52,119 nucleotides of DNA from the NCBI GenBank assembly GCA_937859595.1, contig CALMAH010000019.1:1-52119 (forward strand), in the 5' to 3' direction. The DNA comes from an uncultured Acidobacteriota bacterium. Lineage in GTDB: Bacteria > Acidobacteriota > Blastocatellia > Pyrinomonadales > Pyrinomonadaceae. Below the pieces are notes generated by a model. It searched no databases. It was given only the letters and a program-made list of their open reading frames with translations, and had not been told where the DNA came from. Shown piece after piece: positions 15,781 through 23,850 of this stretch. How positions within the stretch are numbered: position 1 is the first letter of the stretch; each line of letters starts with the position of its first letter. The translations under genes were made by a program, and so were the position numbers.

Positions 15781-17991
15781 CTAGTTTCCAGGCCTGTCGG
15801 CCACCTCAAATCCCCGCTTTATCATCAGCGACTCGACCCTCGGGTCGCGTCCCCGGAAATTTCGGTAAGCCTCAGCCGGATCGATCGTATTTCCGATCGA
15901 AAAGATGTACTTGATCATCCGCTGGCCGACCTCGCGGTCATAAGGCCCCTTTCCTTCCCTAAAGGCATCAAAGGCATCGGCCGTGATAACGTCGGACCAA
16001 AGATAGCTGTAGTAGCCGGCCGAGTAGCCGTCGCTGCCAAAGGCATGTGCGAACTGGGGCGTGCGGTGGCGCATAACGATCTCTCGCGGCATCCCGAGCT
16101 TGTCGAGCGTCTCCTTCTCAAATTTTGCGACGTCTATCTTCCGCGAACCCGCCAGATGGAGCTTCATGTCGATGAAAGCGCTGGCCAGATATTCGGTGGT
16201 CGCAAACCCCTGGTTAAATGTGGACGCCCTTTCGATCTTGTTCACCAGATCCTGCGGTATCGGCTTTCCGGTCTTGAAATGCAGAGCGAACCGCTGAAGA
16301 ACCTCAGGTGTCGAGAGCCAATGTTCCAAGAGCTGTGAAGGGAACTCGACATAATCGCGCGGCACCGCGGTGCCGGAAAGCGTCGGATAGTTAACATTTG
16401 AAGCCAGGCCGTGAAGCGCGTGTCCGAATTCATGGAACATCGTAGAAGCATCGTCCCAGGAGATGAGGACGGGTTCGCCCGGATTCCCTTTAACAAAATT
16501 GGAGTTGTTCGAGACGATCGTCGTAACGTCTCCGTCGAACCTCGACTGTCGCCGGTAGGCATTCATCCACGCACCGGATCGCTTGCCGTCACGAGCATAG
16601 GGGTCGAAATACCATAGGCCGACGTGCTTGCCGGAGCGCTTGTCTTTTACTTCCCAGACGGTAACGTCGGGGTGGAAAACCGGCACACTCTCCTTGACCG
16701 GAGAAAAGGTCAGGTCGAAAAGCTCCTCCGCCACCCAGAACATCGCATCGCGGATCTTGTCGAGCTGAAGATATTCCTTTACCTCATTGGCGTCCAGGTC
16801 GTAACGCTCTTTGCGGACCTTTTCCATATAGAATCTATAGTCCCACGGCTCGATCTTGATCTTTGCTCCTTCCTTGTCGGCCAGAGCCTGCATGTCGCGA
16901 ACCTCTTCGCGGACACGGCCAACTGCCGGAGTCCAGACCGCCTGCAGAAGCTCCATTGCCCGCTCCGGCGTTTTCGCCATCGCATTTTCGAGCCGCCAGT
17001 GTGCATGGGTCTCATAGCCAAGCAGCTTTGCCCGCTCTGCCCGGAGCTGAAGTATATCTGCGATCGTGGATTTGTTGTCGGTATCGCCGCCATTGTCCCC
17101 GCGCATAATGAACATCCGCCAAACTTTTTCGCGGAGGTCGCGACGTTCGGAGTAGGTCAGGAACGGATCTACCGACGAGCGGGTGTTGCGAACGATCCAT
17201 TTTCCTTTAAGCCCCTTGGCGGCGGCCGCGGCCGCTGCGGAATCCCGGTAGGCCCGGGACATCCCGGCGAGGTCGTCCTCTTTTTCCAGCGCCACGAACT
17301 GGTCGCTCTCGTCTTTGAGTAGATTCTGGTTAAACCTGGTGAAAAGGCCTGCCAACTGCTGATTTATCTCGGAGAGACGAGCCTTTTCTTTTGCGTCGAG
17401 CCGAGCACCCGCACGCACAAAATTGGTGTAGTAAACCCAGGTCAGGCGCTGCTGTTCCGGTGTCAGTTTTGCCTTTTCGGGCGAATTGTAAACCGCCTCG
17501 ATCCGCTTGAAAAGAGCCTCGTTCTGGGTGATCTTGTCGTTAAAGGCCGCGAGTTTTGGGGCCATTTCACGTTCGACCGCGGCGAACTCGGGCGAATTCA
17601 CATTTGCCGACCAAATATAGTAGACCGTCGCGACCCTATTCATCATTTGGCCGCTCCGCTCCATGGCAGCGATAGTGTTCGAAAAGGTAGGTGCCGAGCG
17701 GACATTGGCGATCGCATCGATCTCCTTTAACTGTTCCGCCATGCCGGCCTCGAGCGCCGGCTGAAACTCTTCGATCTTTACCTTGTCAAAGGCGGGTACG
17801 CCGCCATATGGCCCGGCCCATGGGCGAACAAGCGGATCATGCCCGGGATCGTCAAGACCGGCTGCGTTCGCTGCTGTCTCGGCAGCATTGACCGAGTTTT
17901 CAAAAAATGAGGTCATATAGGCTCCATAAAAGATCGCAAGGGCAACTGCGGCGGCGAGGAAAACCGTCGGCTTATTTTCTCTGTTGAACAT
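15781..17991 (-). CDS. M3-family zinc oligopeptidase (Dcp-like peptidyl-dipeptidase)
   Basis: 736 residues from the ATG at 17991, which has GGAG six bases upstream; an ATG at 18003 lacks a ribosome site. The N-terminus carries one hydrophobic segment (FLAAAVALAIFYGAYM), so the enzyme is probably exported or membrane-anchored, unlike cytoplasmic Dcp. The M3 site FHEFGHALHG lies near residue 520 with the third ligand Glu in EFPSQLLEHW; GSDGYSAGYYSYLWSDV is the usual substrate-binding block near the C-terminus. M3 enzymes cleave short peptides. Length is close to the 680-720 of the Dcp/OpdA group. It is convergent with the TPR protease gene. Confidence 0.88.
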   Translation of the reverse strand: MFNRENKPTVFLAAAVALAIFYGAYMTSFFENSVNAAETAANAAGLDDPGHDPLVRPWAGPYGGVPAFDKVKIEEFQPALEAGMAEQLKEIDAIANVRSAPTFSNTIAAMERSGQMMNRVATVYYIWSANVNSPEFAAVEREMAPKLAAFNDKITQNEALFKRIEAVYNSPEKAKLTPEQQRLTWVYYTNFVRAGARLDAKEKARLSEINQQLAGLFTRFNQNLLKDESDQFVALEKEDDLAGMSRAYRDSAAAAAAAKGLKGKWIVRNTRSSVDPFLTYSERRDLREKVWRMFIMRGDNGGDTDNKSTIADILQLRAERAKLLGYETHAHWRLENAMAKTPERAMELLQAVWTPAVGRVREEVRDMQALADKEGAKIKIEPWDYRFYMEKVRKERYDLDANEVKEYLQLDKIRDAMFWVAEELFDLTFSPVKESVPVFHPDVTVWEVKDKRSGKHVGLWYFDPYARDGKRSGAWMNAYRRQSRFDGDVTTIVSNNSNFVKGNPGEPVLISWDDASTMFHEFGHALHGLASNVNYPTLSGTAVPRDYVEFPSQLLEHWLSTPEVLQRFALHFKTGKPIPQDLVNKIERASTFNQGFATTEYLASAFIDMKLHLAGSRKIDVAKFEKETLDKLGMPREIVMRHRTPQFAHAFGSDGYSAGYYSYLWSDVITADAFDAFREGKGPYDREVGQRMIKYIFSIGNTIDPAEAYRNFRGRDPRVESLMIKRGFEVADRPGN

Positions 17992-18003
17992 TTGTCTCTC
18001 CAT

Positions 18004-18331
18004 TTGGATTATATGATGGCCCTAGGGCGGCAATGTAGTCAATCGCCGGAGCAAACAAAGGTTTGATGCAAAACGAACCATCGTCAGACCTTAAAAAATG
18101 CTCTGGTTGATCTTTCTGCGATCCGTTTACGAGCTTTGGGATCTGGCGGGAACAAGATGAACAATTCGCGCGGCGTACGCGGAAACAAGAAAAAAGCAGA
18201 AAACTCGTTCAAATCCGCCGCTCTGGTTCGGGGGTATGATGTGTGGTTTGATCGAAGGAGCCAGCGTTTTGGGTATCTGCAGAGCATTAGTTATTTGTAA
18301 TAAGGAACATCGGCGGGAAAAGAGAAATATT
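18004..18331. other. Divergent intergenic region, first part
   Basis: Contains the upstream region of the M3 peptidase gene. A 47-codon forward frame (ATG 18157 to TAA 18300) has no ribosome site and no family I can name, so I do not call it. No hairpin terminator is evident. Confidence 0.35.
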
Positions 18332-18373
18332 ACAGAAATGTAGCAGCGTAAATCATATCAGACAGAAATGTAG
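18332..18373. promoter_or_regulatory. Two dyad repeats, candidate upstream activator sites for glnA
   Basis: ACAGAAATGTAG occurs exactly at 18332-18343 and 18362-18373, 30 bp apart (about three helical turns). Each contains the dyad ACA-N4-TGT. They lie 80-120 bp upstream of the sigma54 promoter, where enhancer-binding activators such as NtrC/NtrX normally bind. Assignment to NtrX is inference. Confidence 0.5.
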
Positions 18374-18451
18374 GACACTTTGATATTTCGGAGAAAGCCA
18401 AAAGATATGTAAATACGGTATTCACTGGAGTTAGCAGGAAAGGCGGATTTC

Positions 18452-18466
18452 GGCACTCTTCTTGCA
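18452..18466 (+). promoter_or_regulatory. Sigma54 (-24/-12) promoter of glnA
   Basis: GGCACTCTTCTTGCA has GG at 18452-18453 and GC at 18464-18465 with exactly ten bases between, and matches the GGCAC-N5-TTGCA consensus. Transcription should start near 18477, giving a ~68-nt leader before the ATG at 18545. Confidence 0.85.
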
Positions 18467-18544
18467 GATCCATATGGGGGAAAATCTTGCGTTTTGTATT
18501 GAAATTGATCAATGCGAACGGTAATTCAAAATCTTGGAGAAAAA

Positions 18545-19966
18545 ATGAACGCAAAAAATGTACTGCACCATGCGGCCGACCAGGGCGCACGGTTCGTGTC
18601 GGTCCGTTTCACAGATCTGCCGGGCGCCTGGCACCATTTGACGTTTCCGATCGAACATCTGACGGAGGATTCGTTTGAAGACGGATTCGGTTTTGACGCT
18701 TCTTCATTGAGAGGCTGGGCCGCGATCAACGAATCGGACATGCTGTTGGTTCCCGACCCATCGAGGTTCTGGATGGATCCGTTTACGCCGGAACCAACGC
18801 TGTGTTTGATAGCGAACGTGGTAGAGCCGATCACAAAAGAGGGTTACGGACTGGACCCCCGTTCGGTCGCCGTAAGGGCTGAAAGCTATTTGAAGTTCAC
18901 CGGCATTGCGGACACTGTATTTGTGGGGCCGGAAGCCGAATTTTTTGTTTTTGACAGCATCTCATTTCACAACGACCAGAACTCGGCCGGGTTTACTATC
19001 GATTCGGAGGAAGGACACTGGAACTCTCGACGCGGAGGCACCTGGGACGCTCCAAACCTTGGCTACCATATCCGGCCGAAGGAAGGTTATGTCCCGCTCG
19101 CGCCGGTGGATACGCTTGTCGATCTTAGGAACACAATATCGCTACTGCTTGCCGAGGTCGGGATAAATGTCGAATGTCACCACCACGAGGTTGCAACGGC
19201 CGGCCAATGTGAGATCGATTTCAGGTTCTCAAATCTTCTGCACACGGCCGACAACCTGATGCTCTTCAAGAACATCGTGAAGAACGCGGCGGTTGCAAAC
19301 GGCAAGACCGTCACGTTCATGCCGAAACCGCTCTATGGCGACAACGGCTCTGGTATGCACGTTCATCAGTCGTTATGGAAGGACGGCAGCCCGCTTTTTG
19401 CCGGCGACCAATACGCGGGGCTATCCGAGATGGCCAAGTTTTACATCGGCGGGCTTTTGAAACACGCTCCGGCGTTGGTTGCCTTTGCGGCTCCTACCAC
19501 GAACAGCTATAAGCGGCTTGTGCCGGGTTTCGAAGCGCCGGTCAATCTTGCCTACTCGGCACGAAACAGGTCCGCGGCGGTTAGGATACCGATGTTCTCG
19601 CCGTCGCCAAAGGCAAAACGACTCGAATTTCGCCCGCCGGATCCGAGCTGCAATCCGTATCTGACGTTCGCGGCACTTCTGATGGCAGGACTCGACGGCA
19701 TCCAGAACCGGATCGATCCCGGCGATCCGCTCGACAAGGATATCTACGATCTGCCGCCCGAGGAACTGGCCAATGTCCCTTCGCTGCCGGGTTCGCTCGA
19801 GGATGCGCTGAATGCGCTGGAGGACGATCATGAATTCCTGCTTAAGGGTGATGTGTTTTCGCGGTCGATGATAGAGCGGTGGATCCGGTACAAGCGTGAA
19901 CGGGAAGTCAATCAGATCCGATTGAGACCGCATCCTCTTGAATTCTCGATGTACTACGACGTTTGA
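18545..19966 (+). CDS. glnA: Type I glutamine synthetase
   Basis: 473 residues from the ATG at 18545, which has TTGGAG six bases upstream; an ATG at 18512 has none. Glutamine synthetase makes glutamine from glutamate, ammonia and ATP as a cytoplasmic dodecamer. GSI landmarks: [13 protein letters not shown], the metal-binding [26 protein letters not shown], the ATP-site [12 protein letters not shown], and the glutamate-site NRSAAVRIP. The adenylylation loop retains its tyrosine (Y401 in [11 protein letters not shown]), so it is the GSI-beta type that GlnE can modify. Transcription from a sigma54 promoter with upstream dyads, plus NtrYX nearby, points to nitrogen control. A strong terminator follows. 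Confidence 0.95.
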   Translation: MNAKNVLHHAADQGARFVSVRFTDLPGAWHHLTFPIEHLTEDSFEDGFGFDASSLRGWAAINESDMLLVPDPSRFWMDPFTPEPTLCLIANVVEPITKEGYGLDPRSVAVRAESYLKFTGIADTVFVGPEAEFFVFDSISFHNDQNSAGFTIDSEEGHWNSRRGGTWDAPNLGYHIRPKEGYVPLAPVDTLVDLRNTISLLLAEVGINVECHHHEVATAGQCEIDFRFSNLLHTADNLMLFKNIVKNAAVANGKTVTFMPKPLYGDNGSGMHVHQSLWKDGSPLFAGDQYAGLSEMAKFYIGGLLKHAPALVAFAAPTTNSYKRLVPGFEAPVNLAYSARNRSAAVRIPMFSPSPKAKRLEFRPPDPSCNPYLTFAALLMAGLDGIQNRIDPGDPLDKDIYDLPPEELANVPSLPGSLEDALNALEDDHEFLLKGDVFSRSMIERWIRYKREREVNQIRLRPHPLEFSMYYDV

Positions 19967-19993
19967 TGGCGGCATTGCTTGTTTGCTCTGTGG

Positions 19994-20027
19994 ACGGCGC
20001 GGGTTGACCCGTGCCGTTCTTATTGTT
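19994..20027 (+). terminator. Intrinsic terminator after glnA
   Basis: ACGGC-g-CGGGT (19994-20004) pairs with ACCCG-t-GCCGT (20007-20017), followed by the U-rich TCTTATTGTT. It lies 28 nt after the glnA stop. Confidence 0.75.
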
Positions 20028-20161
20028 GGCGCCATTTCAATGGGTAATCGTTCGAGACGGACAAATTCCAGGGAGAATAACGCGGAACATTCGTGTATTT
20101 GAGGGGTTGTCCGGCGGCATAGCTTTCTTGGCTGAGGAAATTTGGGTATTATAGAGGATCA

Positions 20162-20872
20162 ATGAAGAAGTTCTATTCATTAATTTTTGGTGAGTTTCGG
20201 ACAGGAAGGAGATCAGGCGGTCCGGCACTGCTGGTGCTGGCCATCGCTGCGGTCTCGATGCCGGCCGGATGTTCGAGCGGTGAACAGTCGACCGCAAACA
20301 ACGCCCAGACAGGCGCGGCAAACGGACCTCAGCAGATAGCCCCTCCCCAGGAGGGTGCTCCCACTCCAAATGTATTGAACACGGACAACCCAACGCTTCT
20401 GGCTGAGGGCGAAGAGATACCGCCCGAAGTTCTGGAGCAAAGAAAGTCCCGGCTTGAGGAACTGAGGGAAAAGCGATCTACAAGCGGCGACGGAGGGCCT
20501 GCACCGGGTAACGTCAAGCCGTTTTCGAAACCGGCACCGGACAATTCCGTTTATATAACTTCGCTCACTGATGTGGCGACGGAAACCAGGCAGTTCAAAG
20601 ACCATCCGGTGCTGGACAAGGTTGAGAGGATCTCGGACGCAAAGGGTTCACGAACGACGGCGCATCTCAGAAACGGTCGAAGGGTAAATGTACCGGATGG
20701 AAGGATAAAGAACCTTGCCGTGGCTTCAGCCTCGGAGTTACTTGTTGCTGCGGGACTTCCCCCGATGCCGACACCGACGCCGGCCCCGAACGTACAGAAA
20801 CCAAACCCTGAAAAGGATGAGATAAGAAGGAAGAAGGCGGAGGAACAGCCTATAATTCCGCGACGGCCCTAG
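20162..20872 (+). CDS. Probable lipoprotein of unknown function
   Basis: 236 residues. A basic N-terminus and hydrophobic stretch (ALLVLAIAAVSM) end at C37 (PAGC-SSG), a lipoprotein-type site, though the lipobox is imperfect because Pro is at -3. The mature chain is Gln/Pro/Ala-rich and probably disordered to about residue 120 (EVLEQRKSRLEELREKR may be a short helix). It then has a compact segment (DNSVYITSLTDVATETRQF through HLRNGRRVNVPDG) and a proline-rich tail with MPTPTPAP. It resembles acidobacterial envelope lipoproteins only in style; I do not recognise a family. The next gene starts 31 nt later. Confidence 0.7.
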   Translation: MKKFYSLIFGEFRTGRRSGGPALLVLAIAAVSMPAGCSSGEQSTANNAQTGAANGPQQIAPPQEGAPTPNVLNTDNPTLLAEGEEIPPEVLEQRKSRLEELREKRSTSGDGGPAPGNVKPFSKPAPDNSVYITSLTDVATETRQFKDHPVLDKVERISDAKGSRTTAHLRNGRRVNVPDGRIKNLAVASASELLVAAGLPPMPTPTPAPNVQKPNPEKDEIRRKKAEEQPIIPRRP

Positions 20873-20903
20873 GCTGACCCGAGCTGAGGAATGAGATAGA
20901 GTA

Positions 20904-21191
20904 ATGAGCAATCTAACAGTGATATGTCCCTGCTGTGAAGCGGCCCTGACGATTGACGGCGCGAGCGGGGCGATAATTGCCGCAGAAGAAAAGAAGAAGC
21001 CGGTTGCCTCATTTGACGCGCTTAAGGACGACCTGGCAAAGCAAAAGGAACTGCGGGAACAGCTTTTTGCCCAGGAAATGTCGTCGATGAAGGACCGCGA
21101 ACGGCTGCTGGACGAAAAATTCAAGGAGGCGCTCAAGCGGGCCGATACCACGAGCAGCGAACCGTTCCGTAATCCGCTGGATCTTGACTAG
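20904..21191 (+). CDS. Small protein with N-terminal CPCC motif and coiled coil
   Basis: 95 residues. It begins with a beta-hairpin-like segment LTVICPCCEAALTIDGASG, with C8, C10 and C11 a possible metal site as in half a zinc ribbon; after a hinge there is a charged helix from about 38 to 82 (ALKDDLAKQKELREQL and ERLLDEKFKEAL) likely to form a coiled coil. A dimer could assemble a four-cysteine zinc site from two CPCC motifs, which is inference. It lies between a probable lipoprotein gene and pyrF, 18 nt from the latter, so cotranscription with pyrF is likely. No function is recognised. Confidence 0.72.
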   Translation: MSNLTVICPCCEAALTIDGASGAIIAAEEKKKPVASFDALKDDLAKQKELREQLFAQEMSSMKDRERLLDEKFKEALKRADTTSSEPFRNPLDLD

Positions 21192-21209
21192 GCCCATCAA
21201 AATCGAATA

Positions 21210-21950
21210 ATGCCCGCAGCGCCGATGACCACCACGACGTCTAATTCTGCCAGGGAGAGGCTGATCGCAGCCTTGGACGTTTCCACAGCAGCGGAGGCCC
21301 GTTCGATCGTCAGTGAACTGACGGGAATCGTGGGTGCGTTCAAGGTGGGTCTTCAGCTTTTTTCAGCCGAGGGGCCGAGCCTGGTAAGAGAATTGGTCGG
21401 GTCGGGCCAGCGCGTCTTTCTTGATCTGAAGTTTCACGACATACCGAATACCGTAGCGATGGCTTCTGCTGAGGCCGCGAAACTCGGCGTCTGGATGTTT
21501 AACGTCCATGCCTCCGGAGGCGTCGAAATGATGTCGCATGCGCTCCGATCGGCAACGGATGCTGCAGAAAAAGCGTCCATTTCCCGGCCTCTGATAACGG
21601 CGGTCACGGTCTTGACAAGCGACGAAGGGGACCGGATAAGCGAAATGGTAACCGAGCGGACATGGGCGGCAAAGCAGGCAGGGCTGGACGGTGTCGTAGC
21701 GTCTGCACGGGAAGCTGCGATGATACGCCAGACAGGAGCGCTTGCCGATATGACCATTGTCACCCCCGGAATTCGCCCCTTGAGCGGAACAAACGACGAC
21801 CAAAAGCGTGTAATGAGTCCCGGTGCCGCTATTTTGGCGGGGGCGGACCATATCGTTGTTGGACGTCCAATTCTCAATGCCGAAGACCGTGCCGGTGCCG
21901 CATCCGCGATCGTCGCAGAGATCGAACAGGCTCTGGAGGCGGACATTTGA
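21210..21950 (+). CDS. pyrF: Orotidine 5'-phosphate decarboxylase
   Basis: 246 residues. It decarboxylates OMP to UMP, the last step of de novo pyrimidine synthesis, in the cytoplasm. The catalytic D-x-K-x-x-D array is present in FLDLKFHDIPNT; LIAALDV opens the barrel and VTPGIRP and ADHIVVGRPI form the phosphate-binding end, all in family order. The first ~12 residues (PAAPMTTTTSNS) are extra, and an ATG at 21225 is an alternative start. The stop overlaps the TTG start of the next gene (TTGA). Confidence 0.94.
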   Translation: MPAAPMTTTTSNSARERLIAALDVSTAAEARSIVSELTGIVGAFKVGLQLFSAEGPSLVRELVGSGQRVFLDLKFHDIPNTVAMASAEAAKLGVWMFNVHASGGVEMMSHALRSATDAAEKASISRPLITAVTVLTSDEGDRISEMVTERTWAAKQAGLDGVVASAREAAMIRQTGALADMTIVTPGIRPLSGTNDDQKRVMSPGAAILAGADHIVVGRPILNAEDRAGAASAIVAEIEQALEADI

Positions 21951-23470
21951 CCATCTTGACACGTCTGAAACGCCACTACATTTTTGTAGCTCATCTGCCG
22001 CAGTTGGCCGGAGTGATGCTTTTTCTTGCATTGTTTGCGGGCGTAGTCTGTGCGCAGGCACCCGAAATGGCCGGAAACTTTCCCGTCGGTGAACGGTTGA
22101 CCTATACGATCTCGATGGAAAAGTTTCAGAACGCAGCCTATGCAGAGATCTTCGCGGCATCGGCAGGCAAGCTCGGGGACCGGAATGTGGTCGAGATCCG
22201 TTCACGGTTTCGGACGGTAAGTTTTGCGAGCGCAGCATTTTTTCTTGTCGATGAATCGCGGATAACGTATGCGGCGATAGATTCGGGCCTGCCTCTATTG
22301 ATACGCCGAACTGACCTTTCTGCGGGGCTACCGTCGGAAAAGGTCTATGACCCGGCCGGTGCGGAGCGCAATGCCCATGACCTAGCGACTGTCGCTTATG
22401 CGATCCGTCGAACCGCGGGTTCGGGTTCGTTGATGTTGGAAGAAGATGGAAAGCTCCACCAGCTAACGTTTCAACATACGGGCAGCGGAAAGGTCTCCAC
22501 CGACGCCGGTGAATTTGAGACCACGACGGTTACGCTGCAAAGCAGCTATTTCTCGGAACTGGGTCTGACTAATGTCTCGATAGACCTTTCGACCGGAGCG
22601 ACGAGGGTGCCGGTCAGGTTCCGTTTCAGCACCGGAAGGGGCGAATTTACCGCAAATATCACAAGCATACAGTCGATAGTGCCTCAGCCGGATACCGTGC
22701 CAACTCCTTTACCAACACCAGTACAAACGCCCAGGCCGACCCCTACACCTACGCCAACGCCGCGTCCCTATCAACCCAATCAGCCGATACCCGCCGATCT
22801 CGCTTTCGTATTGGGCGAGCGCATCCGGATGCGGATCAGCCGAGACGGGAATGAGGTTGGGACATTGACGCTGCGTGCGGCCGAACGTACAGAGTTCCAG
22901 GGGAAAGATACACTTCTGCTGTCTGCGACCGTCTCGGGGATCGCTGCCAACGAGCCCAACCTTCGGGAGAACGACACTATGCTGGTCCGAGTGGATCCGG
23001 AGATGTTGTCGCCTCATTTCTATGAGCTTAGGGTGTCGGGAGCCCTGTCACAATTAAGCCAGACGGGTTCGTTCGACCAGGCCGCCGGCCAGGTTTCGAT
23101 AGCCGGTAGGGAAAGGGTAGCGGTACCGTTCGGGACTCACACGGTCCTTTCGCTGCTGTACGCGATGCGTTCGTTCAATCTGCGGCCGAGCATCGTAACC
23201 GACAGCCCGGTGAACGACACGCGCGTCGCGGTATTTTGGTTTGACCGCCCCTCGGTGTTCTCGCTTCGGCCTTCGAACGCAGATGTAATTCTTCTAAATG
23301 GCGAACGGGTTCCCGGGCAGCTCATTTCGATCAACACACAGAACCCGCAGCTTGATGCTCTCGCGCCGAAGGTATGGCTTGGGAACGACGATCGGCGTCT
23401 GCCACTCAGGATCGCGGTCGGGAGCTATCAATTCGACCTTATCGACAGTGTTATCGAGATCCCCAGATAG
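21947..23470 (+). CDS. Secreted protein with two DUF3108-like domains
   Basis: 507 residues. The TTG at 21947 is the start: it overlaps the pyrF TGA and has GGAGG a few bases upstream; the frame upstream of it is just pyrF read in another frame. A signal peptide follows (VMLFLALFAGVVCAQ). Domain 1 (about 42-235) opens with FPVGERLTYTISMEKFQNA and domain 2 (about 285-500) with FVLGERIRMRISRDGNEVG, both DUF3108-type beta domains. Between them lies a Thr/Pro linker of repeated TP (about 245-275). DUF3108 proteins are exported and beta-rich with unproven roles. Coupling to pyrF is probably only translational. Confidence 0.82.
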   Translation: MTILTRLKRHYIFVAHLPQLAGVMLFLALFAGVVCAQAPEMAGNFPVGERLTYTISMEKFQNAAYAEIFAASAGKLGDRNVVEIRSRFRTVSFASAAFFLVDESRITYAAIDSGLPLLIRRTDLSAGLPSEKVYDPAGAERNAHDLATVAYAIRRTAGSGSLMLEEDGKLHQLTFQHTGSGKVSTDAGEFETTTVTLQSSYFSELGLTNVSIDLSTGATRVPVRFRFSTGRGEFTANITSIQSIVPQPDTVPTPLPTPVQTPRPTPTPTPTPRPYQPNQPIPADLAFVLGERIRMRISRDGNEVGTLTLRAAERTEFQGKDTLLLSATVSGIAANEPNLRENDTMLVRVDPEMLSPHFYELRVSGALSQLSQTGSFDQAAGQVSIAGRERVAVPFGTHTVLSLLYAMRSFNLRPSIVTDSPVNDTRVAVFWFDRPSVFSLRPSNADVILLNGERVPGQLISINTQNPQLDALAPKVWLGNDDRRLPLRIAVGSYQFDLIDSVIEIPR

Positions 23471-23480
23471 TCCAAATAGC

Positions 23481-23529
23481 ATAATTGAAGACGTGGAATA
23501 AACTGAAAGTGAAAGCCGCTTTCAATTAT
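23481..23529. promoter_or_regulatory. Inverted repeat upstream of feoAB
   Basis: ATAATTGAA (23481-23489) is repeated inverted as TTCAATTAT (23521-23529). The 3' arm overlaps a competing small hairpin TGAAAG-CCG-CTTTCA (23510-23524). It lies 80 bp before feoA, between the previous stop and the start. It could be an iron-regulator site or an attenuating structure; it does not match the Fur consensus well. Confidence 0.35.
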
Positions 23530-23607
23530 GGTATTGTGTTCCGTCGGTTCGGTTTTTCCCTTTTGTGGTGAGACCGGGGCGTGGGGATTTATATTTGCCT
23601 TTAACAA

Positions 23608-23850
23608 ATGATGAAATTGTCTGAAGCAGGAATAGGCGATCACCTTCGAGTGGTGGAGGTGAGCGGAAACGGACGTGTTTCAAAGCGGCTGACCGAAATG
23701 GGCCTGGTGCCGGGAGTCGCCGTTTTGGTGATCCGGGCGGCCCCGTTCGGCGATCCTTTCCAGATACGGCTGCGTGGTTATGACCTTGCGCTCAGGCGAA
23801 GCGAGGCGGCCGGGGTGATCGTAGACGCAGAAGGAGGCAACGAAGCGTGA
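23608..23850 (+). CDS. feoA: Ferrous iron transport protein A
   Basis: 80 residues, the typical FeoA size with an SH3-like fold: MKLSEAGIGDHLRVVEV, then the diagnostic SKRLTEMGLVPGVAVLVI and a PFGDPFQIRLRGYDLALRR closing strand. FeoA is a small cytoplasmic partner of the FeoB iron channel. Two adjacent ATGs (23608, 23611) are possible and no clear Shine-Dalgarno is visible. The stop codon overlaps the feoB start (GTGA). Confidence 0.93.
   Translation: MMKLSEAGIGDHLRVVEVSGNGRVSKRLTEMGLVPGVAVLVIRAAPFGDPFQIRLRGYDLALRRSEAAGVIVDAEGGNEA

Noticed and set aside
15658..16338. 226-residue forward frame opposite the M3 peptidase gene
   Set aside because: Mostly antisense to a well-supported M3 gene including its active-site region; no start signal and no family motif.
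18084..18287. 67-residue minus-strand frame upstream of glnA
   Set aside because: No ribosome site, no family resemblance, and it overlaps the divergent promoter region; chance frame more likely.
18157..18300. 47-codon forward frame containing RGYDVWFD, resembling a TIR-type strand
   Set aside because: Too short for a TIR domain, no ribosome site and no upstream domain; the likeness rests on eight residues.
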